A DNA stretch of 64,000 nt from Xestospongia muta (Eukaryota; Porifera; Demospongiae; Haplosclerida; Petrosiidae): the NCBI GenBank assembly GCA_963693285.1, contig OY848918.1, positions 7,133,156 to 7,197,155 of the forward strand, in the 5' to 3' direction. Within the stretch, counting starts at the first letter, position 1, and each line of letters starts with the position of its first letter. Positions 45,501 to 57,682 of this stretch are shown piece after piece. The position numbers were made by a program, and so were the translations under genes. Under the pieces are notes generated by a model, which was not told the origin of the DNA, searched no databases, and saw only the letters and a list, made by a program, of their open reading frames with translations.

Positions 45501-48500
45501 TTTCAAACATATCTATACAATAAATTATTTGAAAGTAATACTCTAATTTTTCAAAATTCCTCTAAAAACAAATCTAGAGTATTGCAAATAAGTAAAATAG
45601 TGTGTATATGGTCTTACAACCTATACGCCACATCATGACTGCTCCAAAGTTACTTCAATCCTCTCAAAACGTTTATGATTATGTCAAATGGAAGGGAGGA
45701 AAGAAGACATTGTAAATTTAGGCAATATTATTTTATATCTGACTACATGATGTTTCATTGATCCTTGTACTTTAGTTCCTGCACAGCTCAATATCACTAG
45801 TGGAGACACTAAAAATCTACGAGAAGGTGACAACATCACTTTAATCTGTGTTGCTGATGGAATTCCAAGACCTACTATCATATGGTTTTTTGAAGAGACA
45901 ATAATTAACCTCAAACCAAGAGTTGAAATAATTCCTGCATACCAAAGGGCTTTTCGATCTGATGTCCAGCTTGTTCCTGGCAATAATACCATCATCAGTT
46001 CTCTAATTGTGAAAAATGTAGATCGTGAAGCTGATGGAGGGCGCTATGTGTGCCAAGCATCTAATAGCATTGGTTCACCACAATTACTTCAACAACCTTT
46101 TATCCTCAATATTACAGAAAGTATGATCACTGACTACTCATACATTTGTACATGTTTGATGTTTGAACAGTGTTTTACATGCCTTAATAAATAGAGTTTT
46201 TTGTGCAATTTATTGCTATATAAGTGTTTATTTCATTCTGTTTTCATTTAGATGTGATTGATCGCTGTGCATCGAACCCATGCAAAAATGGAGGTATTTG
46301 TTTCAACATGGGAACTACGTATATTTGTCAATGTCGTAAATTGGGAAATAAAGTTTTTGATGGCAAGAATTGTGAAAGAGGTACACATTATTGTTTTGGT
46401 ATTATAAATGCATACAAGTTATATAACAATGGCAAATCAGTAATTATAAATTAATATTGTGCCAAGTAGTGAGCACATAGTCAAATTGTAATTAAACCAC
46501 ATATGTGATCATCAACATAATTGAATAAATTGATGTGTATGGTTACACTACTTATTTTTACCTTTGTCTATAGAGACAACCATCACCATAGCTCCCCAAT
46601 TTCTTGAAGAACCTGAACCTGCATTTGAAAAGCTATTTGCTGAAGTTACATTGATTTGCAGAGCATCAGGTGTACCACCTCCAATAATAAAGTGGTATAA
46701 AGACGATGGACCTGATCCTATTAGCTTTGAAGGAACATACATCATTGATCAAGTTCAGCTTCCCCAGAGAGGACAATATTACTGTACTGCTGAAAATGTA
46801 GTAAACACTATAACATCAACTAGAGCACTTGTTAATATTAAAGGTAATTGTGACAATATACTGACTGCACATAGAAACCCATCATACAGTACAATACAAT
46901 ACAATACAAATCCATCACAGTGTATGTAAATAATGTATACAATGATATATTGATGGATACATTAATAAATGAATTAACTGATTGATAGTAGCTATAACGT
47001 AACCTATTAATGATATAATAGAGTAAGTTTAGGTGTTTTTATTCTGTTAGTATGATCCTTTATAATTGTGGCAATAAATAGATTTTGAAACAAGTATTGA
47101 TTATGTTTTGATATAAGAGTGATGTTAATGCCTTACTCATTATCTACTTCTTTTCTTACATCAATAGATGTTGTAGAGTACACTGCTAACCTGACTATCC
47201 CTATTTCATCCTATATTACTTCTACTGATTTGACCAAGACATCAGATGAAATTGTTAATCAGGTCAGTAAACTCTTGTATGTACACTTACTTGTGCAGTT
47301 ATACACATTAAAATGTCTTTTTACGGCTACAATTTAAAGGATAATGTTAATAGTTATCAGCCCATTGTTTCAACCAATTAAAATTCAATTGTGTTTTTTA
47401 GTTCTGACTAACTTCTAAATTTAAAAGATCTATTTGTAAGGATTAGCATATAATTTGTTAATAATTTAATTGCTTTTAATGACAAAAGGTATACAACAAT
47501 TAATGGCATCCTATCCATTATTACCCTTATAATATAGATTAATGCAAGGAATGCTGGTAAAGGCGTTGGAAATGGTACCTTTTTCTTTATTGAACGAAAA
47601 GGGACACCAACGTAAGTATTGCTAATAAAGGAGATTGCATTCACTTTGTTGTTCATTTATTCTAGTAACCACACTACTAATGTCACAGTTCCTATTATAG
47701 TCACTATTAGAGTCGTAGGACAGGCTAATGAAGAATTAAGAAAAGAAGTGGAGGAAGCTGTGAAACAGTTTGGTTACGAACTGCAGATTAATGAAAATGG
47801 AGCTGTGCTTCGATTCAGTAAGTTACCCAAATTCCTGTTAAAACATTATGTGTATTTATACAGCCTCATATGCTAAGCAGTCCTAAGATTGCTCTCTAAT
47901 ATATGGGTATATGTTTGCTTTCTGTCATTTTATTATGCAAGAATCTGACTGATGACTAAAATTACAACCAATGAACTTAATTTGCTCTTACCTTGACTGC
48001 TTTGACCAAGCACTGTAGTTAAACACAATGGAACATGTTGCGTTCTATAAAAGTGTTTAATTTGTGAATAGTTTCCAGTCAGTACATTAGCACATGAAGC
48101 TAATCTTCCGCCAATATTTTATAAGTTATAATCTTATGTATTACATGCATTAGTGCATACAAAATTCGTCAATATGTTCAATTATGTGATGTTGTTGTTT
48201 TAAAGCTTGCTTGTATATGACAACTGGTTAGATATAGAAGCAAATTTTTGAAATATTATCCTTAACTTTCTCATGGCTTCAATATTGTACTGTACACAAG
48301 GATTACCGTTTGGCTTCTTAATTGAATTAAGTGTTGAGTTAGACTTTATTATAGTTTTGACTTGGAAGATAACTCAATATATACTACTGATTGGAATGTT
48401 TATTGTATCAATAAACAGATCTTAGTTGAGAAATGATATAATAATATTTAAGTGTATTCATATATCTATATTTAACTTACTCATTAAATTTCAGTTCCTT

Positions 48501-50453
48501 TTAGAGCCTTCTCCTTTGTATCTAATGGTACTACATACTTTGGTAATCGTACCATTGTATCTCCTGGGACTAATCTTGCTTTAATCTTAACTTTCCAGTC
48601 TGATTATCTCTCTACTGTCAAATGGATGTTCACTAACCTCAATAATGTGACAATGGAATTAGATTTAGAGAAAAATGATCAAATTAACACATCTAATCTT
48701 GTTTTAATAAATATTACTAATAATATATATCAGGTAATGGACTAATGGATGAATGGATAAATGGAAAGAAGAATGTAAAATGGCTTATTGCTGGAATTAA
48801 TGGATGGATAGATGAATTAATTAACAAAATGGTGTTTGGATGGACAGATACCCAAACTAATAACGGATTGTGATTATAGAGACTTGAAGGCTATAATACT
48901 TATCAATTCTATATATATTACTAAAACAATATTTGTAGTATTATAGAGTACTATAATCATTAATTCATGATCTGTATTGAATGTTTACTCTATTTAGATA
49001 ACATTAACAATTCATAATGTTACACTGGATAAAACTGGATTCTATTTTATATTGGTTAATGATAATAGAACAGGAGAGACACCAAGTTCTATGTGGTTTG
49101 TGTCTCAAACCAGTAAGTTACTAATCAGCATTGTGTCACTGGCCAATAATGTACTAGGCATGAATATAGTTAAATTTAAAATATGCACTCACACTTTATG
49201 TTATCGCACTTCTTTTATCTTTCTCTTTACTTCTTTCTCTCTCAGTTCCTGTGGAGGTCATTTCATTCACAATTGTTCCTTATGTTGGTTGTCTTTTAGA
49301 AGGGTTTGTCTATAAATTGACTTGTCATATACGAGGACTCCCTGATCCTATCATTACCTTCCAACACAATTACATTCCAGTGACTTGTATTAACTGTTCT
49401 AGTACCAATAGTATTAAAGCTATTACTACCAGTATATTACAGGTCAATGCATCATCACCTAATGTGGGTGGTACTTATAACTGTAGAGCTAATAATGATC
49501 CTAATATCTTTAGAAACTTGCCTCTAGTGTTTTGTAGTAAGTGAATATATTTCTAATATCTATTTTACATTACAAGATAGAACTATGGGTCATAATATTG
49601 TGTGTTATATTCATGTGTCCTTTTAGCCATTCCTGTTGTAACCATTTCAAACTCAACAGTGACAGCAAGAGAGGGTTCTAATGTAATTCAATTGATTTGT
49701 AATGTTCAAACGGTTCCCTCACCTCCAGCTATATTTCACTGGTACAAAGATGGACTGCTGTTATCTGACAACAACAAATATGATATACATTTTGAAAATA
49801 GAGAACTAAAATTAATCATTATCAATATTGAGCAGTCAGATGAAGGAGTGTACATGTGCTTTGTAAACAACACCTTTATACCAGCAACTGCAAATGCATT
49901 GATTATGCTCAATATCACACGTAAGTCAATATTTGTCTAAAGTAATAATTGATTAGTCTATTTCAATTTCATTTACAACATAATAACAAACAGACTCAAT
50001 TAATTGCAATAATAACAATGTTTGATAAGTATACAATTAACTACTAGTTATATATTTACTAGATACATTATATAATGAATGATGTATCAAAATATAGTTG
50101 AATATAAGCTAGTACACATCACCTTATAAATTATTTTATTAGGTGTATTACCAACTGGTGGTTCTACAACACAAAGTTCTCATTCTACAACAATCCTTAT
50201 CATATCAGTGATTATAACATTTGTACTCACTGTTATAATAACTAGTATCTTTACTATTGTCATTACTATTATAATAACATATTGTATAATTAAGAAATAT
50301 AACAGATCAGATGAAAACACAGATGACTATTATACAGACATACGGCCTCCAGGACAAATTAATGCAATTTATGATGAAGTGGAGAAACAAAGAGACCCTA
50401 CAACAGCAAACAATCCTTCTTACCAGCCAACAATACTTAGAACTGAAGTTTAA
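42594..50453 (+). CDS. Series 3 gene E: chimeric 10-Ig/EGF receptor, about 1351 aa
   Basis: Seventeen exons join in one open frame: 42594-42678, 43077-43370, 43522-43899, 43975-44277, 44373-44711, 44890-45231, 45776-46120, 46252-46380, 46574-46843, 47168-47262, 47538-47611, 47666-47817, 48495-48733, 48998-49112, 49246-49536, 49627-49920, 50143-50453. A signal peptide (MAPQWFLVLLYLLVH) is followed by six Ig domains, an EGF-like exon (CASNPCKNGGICFN...CQC), another Ig, and an unrecognised domain in three exons (about 107 residues). Then come the last five exons of the gene D type: Ig, Ig, Ig, transmembrane helix and tail. The tail has NAIYDEV, NPSY and RTEV. From about 48160 the introns also match gene D, so the 3' half is a D-type duplication joined to a different ectodomain. 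It could be two genes, but the phases fit and no other terminus is visible. Confidence 0.7.
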
Positions 50454-50681
50454 AGATTTTGCAATAAAATTACTGTCTCAATGTACTTTGCGTTTGTTAG
50501 TTTGTATAAAAAATAATTGAATGTGCATCACATATAATTTTAGTTTATAACAACTGGTATTGATTATTTTATTCTTTTTTATATAAGAATATGTTAATAT
50601 TGATGTGAAATCATGCATTGATTAGAGTCTACAAATATTCAACATTAATTAAGGAGTCACTTTCTTTACAGCCTTGAAAAG

Positions 50682-50903
50682 ATGATGATTACCTCATTCC
50701 CTTGCCAGTGCAAAAAGTCAAGAAAACCTGTTTATATTTTGAAGTTTATTGCAAAATGCCATCAAACAGAAAGAGGAAGAATGGTTGAGTGTGAGAGTTG
50801 CAAAGAGTGGTATCATGAAGACTGTATTGATGTCCCAAGTGCTATTTGGCAGACTAAACATAATATATTATGGATATGTGATGCTTGTATCACTGTACAG
50901 TAA
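50682..50903 (+). CDS. PHD-type zinc finger exon or small protein (73 aa)
   Basis: Follows an acceptor TTCTTTACAG. The peptide has CQCKKS, AKCHQTE, MVECESCKEWYHEDC and WICDAC, fitting a PHD finger C4HC3 with the diagnostic WYHEDC. PHD fingers read histone tails, but isolated ones of this style also occur in transposon proteins. No neighbouring exon was recognised, so it may be an orphan exon or the remains of a larger gene. Confidence 0.55.
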   Translation: MMITSFPCQCKKSRKPVYILKFIAKCHQTERGRMVECESCKEWYHEDCIDVPSAIWQTKHNILWICDACITVQ

Positions 50904-51339
50904 TTGTAACATTACCCATAACTTTGCAACATTAGTAACAATAACCATGGCTATGATTACCAGTATCTAAAAACAGCAAACTAAAAACAAAAACTAGATT
51001 TTTAAGACCAAGAATTAAACTAGTCTATTTAAGCAAACTAAAACAAACACTACTTAATAATTATATTGATATTTATTATCATTATATTAATTGTAAAGGA
51101 TTTTATAGTGTCTGTTATGGTATATATATCATCATATGTAGTTTTGTAAATTTTAAAGCATTTTAATAGTGTCTATCAGTAGTATAATGTCATCACATAT
51201 ACCATAAAGCCTGTTGTATGATACAAGAATACAATTGATTAATGCTTTGCTATTTTACATTAGTATTTCACATATATGTCTGTTGTTGTTTATAATAATA
51301 ACGAGTCGCTTGGTTACCCATTACATAATTGTTCCAGTC

Positions 51340-51745
51340 ATAGTTCACTGTCTTATCACAGCTATTAAATTAAGTTAATATCTCCTGGCCATCATCTTCA
51401 GAATAATGTCTCGATTACTATAATGTTACTGTCACTAACCAGAATTCCAACCAACAAGAGATCTTAATACAACATCTTCCTCACTTACTATCAGTAACAG
51501 ACTAGAAGGAGTACAATATAGTTATACTGTAGTAATGGTAGATGGACCTATTAGAAGTGAACCTCAGAGTAATAGTGATTGTTTTAATTTAGATAGTAAG
51601 TTAATTCTAGTTAGCTACTGATATCCTATTAACACCTGAACAAGTCTTAGATCTAAAAAATGGATACTCATTTCCCTCAAAACCTAATACAAACTAATGC
51701 TACTGTATTATGTAATGTATATTGGTGTAGTGGACAATAAATGTT
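51340..51745 (+). pseudogene. FN3 exon relic of series 2, without tail
   Basis: TATCTCCTGG, TCTTCAGAATAATGTCTCGA, CAGTAACAGACTAGAAGGAG and the donor AGATAGTAAGTTAATTCT match the FN3 exon of units 4-6, and the second FN3 start is present at about 51640. Frame breaks occur throughout and no transmembrane exon follows within 1 kb. The upstream block 51110-51310 matches 13440-13630. Confidence 0.6.
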
Positions 51746-51953
51746 GTAAATGTTATAGTATGTGTGTATGCATTATTTGTCTTCTCTAATAAGAAAATGA
51801 ATTTACATCTTGTCCATCACTAACGTGATATAGTGCATCCACACATGTATTACCAAAAAATTAGAAAATGAGTTTTAGTTTGTAACTTTGCCTAGAATGA
51901 TGATAACCATTTGGTACTAAGCACTAACTTTGCCATCAGTAATATCTACAATT

Positions 51954-51976
51954 GTTACCATGGCAACAATGACGTC
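51954..51976 (+). promoter_or_regulatory. Perfect X-box (RFX site) next to a CRE half-palindrome
   Basis: GTTACCATGGCAAC (51954-51967) fits the RFX X-box consensus on both half-sites, and TGACGTC follows two bases later (51970-51976). No confident gene start lies immediately beside it; the nearest coding sequences are the PHD exon upstream and a transposase relic downstream on the minus strand. It could belong to an unrecognised promoter or be chance. Confidence 0.35.
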
Positions 51977-52307
51977 TTAATTACTTCCTGTTGATTGTTT
52001 AACATTATATATAATATATGTAGTCCTTCAGTTTTGTCACAAATATAGCATTCATGGGTATTAGTAGGAATGTGTCTTTGAGGGCTATGACTCTGTCAGA
52101 TCAAAAATGTTATTTACTCAAATGTATATTAATATTTTTGAAAATAGTTTTTTAAGTGTTTTGAATGAAATAGTATGTATATTCTTAACTATCAACTATA
52201 ACATGTTATTAAACACTAAAAGGAAAATCAGTTTATCAAACCAAAAGTTGACTAGTCATAACAGATGATAAGAAGCTTTTGGAGATAGTAACATCAAAAA
52301 ACAAGAC

Positions 52308-52992
52308 TTAAATTATTGTTTTTCTGAAATCCTTCTGTGAGATTTTAAAGCTTTTTTTGTACTTGTTAACTAACTTCTCTAAGTCTGAGCCTCCTAGTAT
52401 AACCTCAAGGTAAGCAAAAATGCAAGTGTGCACCTTTCGAAAGTGTTTCTGGATGCTTTGGAGGAGTACTGAATCTAATGCAGAGTTAATGTTTTTTCTT
52501 TCAACACCCATGTGTGACTTTATGTGACTTCCCTATCATTCAACCAGCAAACTCTGTCAATTCTTTTTTGCCCTTTCCAAGTTGACTTGTGAGCTGAAAG
52601 CAGAGAAAGAGACCAAGTGAAACTCTATCTTCATGGTTGAGATGAGTAACCCGTTCCTCACAAAAGTTGTCAATGATATGATCACTATCAGACTTCAAGC
52701 TTGAGTCCAAATCAAATGATGGATCAACATCTTCATCCTCAGTACCCAAGGCATCACCAAACACCAATAATTCAGCAAGCCCTTCAGGCTCAGTTCTAAA
52801 CTCGTCAGTCGTTCCACTAAACTGATCCTTTATCATCGACTCATCCTGATCAGAACAACATCTCAATTTTTTCTCTCTTGCTAGTACTAGTGAGTCCTCA
52901 AATTGTCTTTGTCTCTTCAACTTCGGTGACATCGTTAAAGAGATAGAAAGATAGATTTCAACATTGAAAGCACAAACAAGTTGATCGAGCAA
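52308..52992 (-). pseudogene. DDE-type transposase remnant with internal deletion
   Basis: The frame 52992-52540 has an acidic N-terminal part, then NHEDRVSLGLFLCFQLTSQ, resembling the start of invertebrate DDE-superfamily endonuclease proteins. The frame 52511-52308 has SVLLQSIQKHFRKVHTCIFA and GGSDLEKLVNKYK, resembling their C terminus (family pattern from memory). The catalytic core between them is missing. I see no clear terminal repeats. Confidence 0.5.
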
Positions 52993-53069
52993 ACTCCCAT
53001 GAGGTAATTAAGTTATGACGTTAAATCGTACAAAAATTTATAAAAAGTAGAAAATTAGGTGGCCAAACT

Positions 53070-53216
53070 TGACTGTTTGTTCGTGCGTACACCATAAGAG
53101 ATAAACTGACAAGAAAATAGTTAGTTAAACCAGTTAAACACAATTCACATGAGAAGATACAAGGTCCAGTATCTCTCGCCATTAACCTAATTTATAAATT
53201 TGTTGGTCTTCAATGA
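53070..53216 (+). pseudogene. Series 2 tail exon relic (units 5/7 type)
   Basis: LFVRAYTIRDKLTRK followed by an in-frame stop, then readable LVKPVKHNSHEKIQGPVSL...YKFVGLQ. The 5' half of the exon is missing, with a junction near 53065. The 3' flank matches units 5, 7 and 8. Confidence 0.7.
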
Positions 53217-53567
53217 CAGTCTAAAGACTGATTCAACTATAACAAGTCATTAAATAAAATAAACATACATCCACAAACATGTATGTATTGCCCATTAATT
53301 TTAAAGAAAACATGTGAAATCATTGAATATTCTGTTATTTGTCCCTTCAATATTCAAATATATATTTTTATTATTTGTAATTAAGTTATTTTTTGTTTTA
53401 AATTAATAGACTCTTGTTTATTAGTAAACAGTGACAGTTATGTTACTCCAGATAGGAATATCAAAGCTAACAATGGTGTTGTTTTTAGATTAAATTATTG
53501 ATTAAACTCAGTTAATTATATAACATGTGTTGACTATGACATGTACATATAGTTCATAAATGATACT

Positions 53568-54272
53568 AAGTAAAGGAGAATATAGTCCAACATCAGGTAC
53601 TGATGATCTCAACTTTAACTTAACTAAAAGTAATGCAACTTGAGCTTTGACTTTTGTAAAGAAAGATGGAGTAAAATCATCTGAGTCATCTCCTAGTAAC
53701 AGTCTAGTCTCTGGGTTTGTGGAATTCCATTTGGAATCAATTTTACTGTACCCTTCTTTTGAAGCTGGCGAATGGTGATAGAGAATATAATGTTGTGTCA
53801 TAAAAAGATCAAAACATACGGAAAAGGCACCTAGACCAAATTTAGTAGGATCTCCAAAATAGACTTCCAGTCATCTGAATGGATGAATAAAAGGATGAGG
53901 ATAGATACACAGAAGATATTAATGAATAGATAGACCAATAAGATAGACAAATAGTTACCATAGCTATAAGAGATAAGAAACATTTGTAAGATACTCAATG
54001 TTCCACCAGTAAAATCCAATAGTACATTGCCTATGCTCCATCCAACAGTACTTTTACGCCGAAAGTTCATGTACACCTACACAAATAATGACAGTTTATT
54101 ACTAGTTATTAATATTACATGTACCTGTGATACATATTTGATCAATGTTACAGCAAGTTTGACATAGGAAACAAAATAAAGAAAGTCTAGCCATTCCAAT
54201 TTGTGTCCCACTGACACAAACAACGAGATTATCATAAACGACCACAAAATGGTTTAAATGCTCTTCTCAAAT
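53568..54272 (-). pseudogene. CTNS: Cystinosin 3' exons, copy C, frameshifted
   Basis: Exons 54272-54125, 54076-53959 and 53874 onward carry the second PQ-loop, [20 protein letters not shown] and the GDPTKFGLG region. One A is missing in the third exon (CCAAAATAGAC for CCAAAAATAGAC), so the frame reads [10 protein letters not shown] instead of [10 protein letters not shown]. The stop codon after YSP is also altered. The C-terminal [11 protein letters not shown] is still recognisable in the other frame. Confidence 0.85.
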
Positions 54273-54530
54273 CTGGAAACTCTACTGTGATGTTGACAGG
54301 ATGTCTGGGATCTCATGGATAGGTAATGAATAAATACATTTATTATTACATGTATTCAAACATTCTCTAGATCTCGTGTACCATAGTTGACCCAAAATAT
54401 TTCCTCTCTTTCAATCATTTCTATTATCCCATGGTGTCTCTCTAGTAAGCTGTACTAACTCTATGAGGTAATGAGGTAGAGATATAGTGTTTAAATTAGA
54501 GATTATTCTCTCTCTCTCTAGTTGTCCATT

Positions 54531-54880
54531 ATGGAGTCATTCTTTGAGAGAGAAGTCAAGCGATTAGAATTTGTTGCTGAAAGAAATCGTATGCATAGTG
54601 AAGAGAAGAAATTGCTGGATGAAGCTAAAGCAATATCTGCTACAGAGGTTATATTAGTCAATGAAGTATAATTATTATGAGGTAATTATAGGAAACACCT
54701 CAACAGAGCAAAGATAGTGGTTGGGAAGAGAAAGCTAAATTAGTGAGTTTGGGTCTGAAAATATAAGTATGAGTCCCATTTCTATTGCTTTGGTAGGAAT
54801 ACAATGATTATCTCAAGTTAGAGGACACTCTTTCAATAGAACTAGGAATCAAACAGCAACAGCAACAAGGAGACAGTTAA
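54531..54880 (+). CDS. Small charged, probably coiled-coil protein (83 aa), copy C
   Basis: Same three-exon structure as 3470-3818, with intact splice sites and frame. Differences are conservative (RNR for RNY, ELGIKQ for ELEIKQ). The upstream pyrimidine tract and TCTCTAG are kept. Of the three copies, A and C could be expressed. The family is unrecognised. Confidence 0.6.
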
Positions 54881-55171
54881 TAGTTATATGTATTACTCAA
54901 GTTATTACTCAAGTTATTGCAAAGAAAATATTTTAGAATTGTTGACACATATTCTGCATATGACACTTTGTAAATAATTTATTGCTCCTAGACCTGCCAG
55001 CTCAACATTTTACTTTCTTAAAAAGGTGTAGTTGTGTTACTCATATGATCCAACTGACTCACCTCCTGAACATCCTTACTGACTAATCTTTAATACTCTT
55101 AAAATAGATTTATAAATAGATAATTAGATTTGTTTATAATTAAATAGAATTATAATTTCAAAAAAAAACCC

Positions 55172-55535
55172 TGTGTGTTGCCCAAACGATCTTTCGTGAC
55201 TCATTTCCCACGCAGGCTTCCACTTAGGCTCCAGGATTCCCTGCTATTGCTAGCTAGGACCGCCACCTGGCTTGGTAACCCTCGTCCGAAGACGAGGTAA
55301 TCCTGGCTGGAACATCGCCCTAACTTCAAACCAGCCGTACTGGGTTTCGAGCTTCGGGAAAATCATCGTCATTACTAAACCGGGACTACAATACACCAAG
55401 CCTCATCTCGTTTAAAGGGAGACTACCAGCCGTATCCTAGTCCGCCTTTCGGATACTCCGAAGAGTATGCTGGTAACCATCTCAGAGGTCATGATGCATT
55501 GCAGACGCTGGCCCACAACACACTGGCAACCAAGG
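55172..55535 (-). ncRNA. GC-rich structured element, copy C
   Basis: As in copies A and B, with hairpins at 55297-55280 and 55468-55453 (minus strand) perfectly preserved and the T-run at its 3' end. Few substitutions separate the three copies. Confidence 0.35.
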
Positions 55536-56302
55536 CTGTTTTAGTTTCATTTTATATGTACTTACGATTTTGTCTTCATGCTCTTGTGGGGCAGGACAGT
55601 GTGCGCTTATGAATCTCATTAATGATTGCTATGAATATGATTACTGCTATCGTTGAACTATAAAGACTTAAAAATTAATAATTAAAACTAAAGCTATGTT
55701 TTAAGCAAACTAGAACAACACTACTAATTACATTCATTTTTATCATTGTTTAATTTTATAGGCACCACAACAAAAGAAACAATCTTATAAACATTAAGTT
55801 AAAATTCTTTTAAGTCACACATAGTTAATTGTGTATTTATATTAGATCATATGATATGCTATCACTTTGATAATGGTTCAAAAATACACACTCTATATAT
55901 CTTCTAAATTTTATGGATGCTTTGTGATCTTCAATATCTTGACCATGAATAATAAATTTATGACACTACCACTGAATATGTTATGACACTGGTACAAACT
56001 GTGGTGATCTTATTTATTATAATAAATTTCTTGTTTAAAAAAGAACTATATTTCTATGAAAGTGTAGATAATGTAGTCAACGTATGTCTTACTGATGACT
56101 GACTAACTCTCATTTATTGTGTTTTTGATTTGGCTCTCAAGAAAGGTAATTTATCGTTTTATTAATATTTTTTTATATATATTATTATTGTTTTATTATG
56201 AACTATGGCTATTCATACTATTACCATATTAGGAAAACTGTGGGTGTGTATTTTAGTCTTGTTATTCTTAAGTAATGCTGGTTAGCTAGGGCTTATTAAA
56301 AT

Positions 56303-56771
56303 ATGAAAGTCCAATCACTGATTTTAGTTGTGTTAGTGCTCAACACACTTTTTCTACTTAGTGAAACTGTTGACAGTAAGCCATTTTTAATCCTAACTGA
56401 TTCATATTAATTTAGATAAATATGTTAATATATATGTTTGTAGTAAATCTATCTATTATTAAAATTACTTACAAACTTTGAATACTCTGTGACATTCACA
56501 GGTCAAGAAGTCACACTTCCCTCAGCTACTATTACACCATTCTCTCTTGTTGTTGTTGTTTCTACTAAATACAACTTACTGGTATCATGTACTGGAGTAG
56601 GTACATCAAGTTGGTATCGTATTTAGTTGAGGGTGTGGATACCTTATTTCTGTCTTGCTATAGTAATTCACTGGGCATGGCACGTAGCAGGACTGTGTTA
56701 GTTCAGTATGCATGTAAATGAATGGATGAATAGCCAAAATGATGGTAGTGAGGGATAAATGTAATGTTTGA

Positions 56772-56821
<50 letters not shown>

Positions 56822-57344
56822 GTAAGTAAATGGATGAATAGACAAATGATGAATGGACAGGTGGATAGGTGGATGGGTAGATAATGGATGGGTGAGATTA
56901 ATGGAATTGATGAACAATGGACAGATGGATATAGAAAAATAGGATGAATGGACAGATACAAGTAGTGAGGAATAAATGTAATGTTTGACACACTCTTTCT
57001 CTTTCTCTTTCCCTCTCTCTCTCAGTTTTCAATGGATTCCAATATGATAATGATACAAGCACAACTATTCCTGTTAAACTTCTACAAAGGTTTTATTCTA
57101 CAACAATCCTATCATATCAGTGGTTATAACATTTGTACTCACTGTTACCATAACTAGTATCTTCACTATTGTCATTACTATTATAATAACATATTGTATA
57201 ATTTAACAGATCAAATGAAAACACAGACATACAGCCTCCAGGACAAATTTATACAATTTATGATGAAGTGGAGGAACAAGAGACCCTACAACAACAAACA
57301 ATCCTTCTTACCAGCCAACAATACTTAGAACTGAAGTTTAAAGC
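56303..57344 (+). pseudogene. Series 3 Ig receptor pseudogene: exon 3 fused to transmembrane exon
   Basis: The signal-peptide exon 56303-56375 (MKVQSLILVVLVLNTLFLLS) is intact. The first Ig exon from 56502 loses its middle by deletion and hits a stop (TGGTATCGTATTTAG). Expanded (CT)n and GGAT-type tracts fill the next intron. At about 57025 the start of exon 3 (FNGFQYDNDTSTTIPVKL) is joined without an intron to the transmembrane/tail exon, which itself has lost bases. All middle exons are gone, so no receptor can be made. Confidence 0.8.
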
Positions 57345-57682
57345 ATTTGTGATATTATAAAATTACTATGTCAATGTACTTTGTATTTGTATGAAAACTA
57401 GTTGAATATACATCATGTGTAATTTTAGTTGATTACAAATAATATGGTTTTTTGTTTTCTTTTTTATATGAGTATACATTAATATTAATATATGCTTACA
57501 TTATAAAGTAAAACTATGCAATGATGATTGGTTGTAATGATGCAACATTAATATTAATTTTTTATATAATATTGTTTTTATTATGAACTATTTGGCTATT
57601 CATACTATTGCCATATTAGAAAAACTGTAGGTGTGTATTTAGTATAGCCTTGTTATTCCTGAGTATTGCTGGTTATTAAAAT

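Larger units (their letters stand above)
53568..56066. repeat. Duplicated cystinosin/small-gene segment, copy C
   Basis: Order here: cystinosin exons on minus (53568-54272), small gene on plus (54531-54880), spacer, GC-rich element (55172-55535), ending at TATTTCTATGAAAGTGTA (56066). In copies A and B that end is joined directly to the cystinosin 3' region, so copy C is the linear form cut at a different point of the cycle. Confidence 0.75.

Noticed and set aside
56606..56991. Minus-strand ORFs with RERERE and SIHPF repeats
   Set aside because: Translations of (CT)n and GGAT microsatellites in a receptor pseudogene intron.
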